Source of the DNA: Pseudoalteromonas ruthenica
GTDB lineage: Bacteria; Pseudomonadota; Gammaproteobacteria; Enterobacterales; Alteromonadaceae
DNA length: 64,000 nucleotides
NCBI RefSeq assembly: GCF_008808095.1
Contig: NZ_CP023396.1
Span: 1,178,001-1,242,000 of the forward strand
Direction: 5' to 3'
Shown here: positions 63,915 to 64,000 of the stretch, one piece after another
Numbering within the stretch: position 1 is the stretch's first letter
Layout: every line of letters begins with the position of its first letter
Notes under the pieces: generated by a model
Told to the model about the DNA's origin: nothing
The model's input: the letters and a program-made list of their open reading frames with translations, nothing else
The model's database searches: none
Program-made: the position numbers and the translations under genes

Positions 63915-64000
63915 CACCCATGCTCCTTGGCAAACTCATCCATAAAGGTCACTAGCGCTTCAATACCGGCAACCGGCATGGCGTTATAGATACTCGCACG
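63914..64000 (-). CDS. serC: Phosphoserine aminotransferase, C-terminal fragment (runs off window)
   Basis: The last 28 residues end ...[11 protein letters not shown] then [16 protein letters not shown], matching the SerC C-terminus (E. coli [12 protein letters not shown]... FERRHG). The stop overlaps the aroA start (TGATG), the conserved serC-aroA arrangement. Confidence 0.9.
   Translation of the reverse strand, partial: RASIYNAMPVAGIEALVTFMDEFAKEHG

Overview
The window reads as a continuous piece of a gammaproteobacterial chromosome, most likely a marine Alteromonadales (Pseudoalteromonas/Idiomarina-like). I base this on gene orders typical of that group: ftsK-lrp-ald; trxB-aat-bpt-infA next to clpS-clpA and cspD; mnmA-hflD-purB; and serC-aroA-cmk-rpsA-ihfB-lapA-lapB-pyrF. 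Marine-type accessory genes agree: two BCCT osmolyte carriers, an S46 dipeptidyl-peptidase, a monomeric isocitrate dehydrogenase, and DUF4826/DUF6500-like proteins. The genus cannot be fixed from sequence alone. I saw no rRNA, tRNA, CRISPR array, intact insertion sequence or prophage.

Layout. 1-1941: start of ftsK, lrp and, divergently, ald. 1997-4212: a small accessory patch between ald and pssA with a solitary P-loop ATPase, flanked by gene-free DNA that carries three degenerate copies of a ~22-nt motif. 4213-11190: pssA, trxB, aat, bpt, infA, and clpS-clpA on the opposite strand. 11391-20579: cspD with a possible coupled 29-codon ORF, monomeric icd, rluE-nudJ, mnmA-hflD, purB, roxA, a GNAT enzyme and DUF4826. 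20663-23800: lolCDE. 23902-33000: LysR/adhC/fghA formaldehyde detoxification, a BCCT carrier, fabY, a GlxA-type AraC regulator and a secreted MsrA-thioredoxin-MsrB fusion. 33021-45131: an MFS carrier, pxpBC, asnB with a PhzF-fold gene, egtBD (ergothioneine), an S46 peptidase and a second BCCT carrier. 45144-53675: a DnaQ-type exonuclease with a cNMP/CBS/DUF294 protein, an RND pump, an EEP-fold membrane protein and a DUF6500-like protein. 53731-57071: trhO, a DEAD-box helicase and cvfB. 57090-64000: a small anchored protein, then pyrF back to serC, all on the minus strand.

How the genes work together. Much of the window serves translation and protein quality control (infA, rluE, mnmA, trhO, roxA, rpsA, helicase, aat/bpt N-degron tagging feeding clpS/clpA). 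Envelope maintenance is covered by lolCDE, lapAB, pssA and the RND pump. A second theme, concentrated at 24-41 kb, is thiol and oxidation chemistry: glutathione-dependent formaldehyde removal, methionine sulfoxide repair, 5-oxoproline use and ergothioneine synthesis.

Most of the region is ordinary core genome. The features most worth a second look are the three-domain Msr fusion, the PhzF-like protein with substituted active-site positions fused to the asnB message, the tiny ORF overlapping the cspD stop codon, and the ATPase patch with its repeats.
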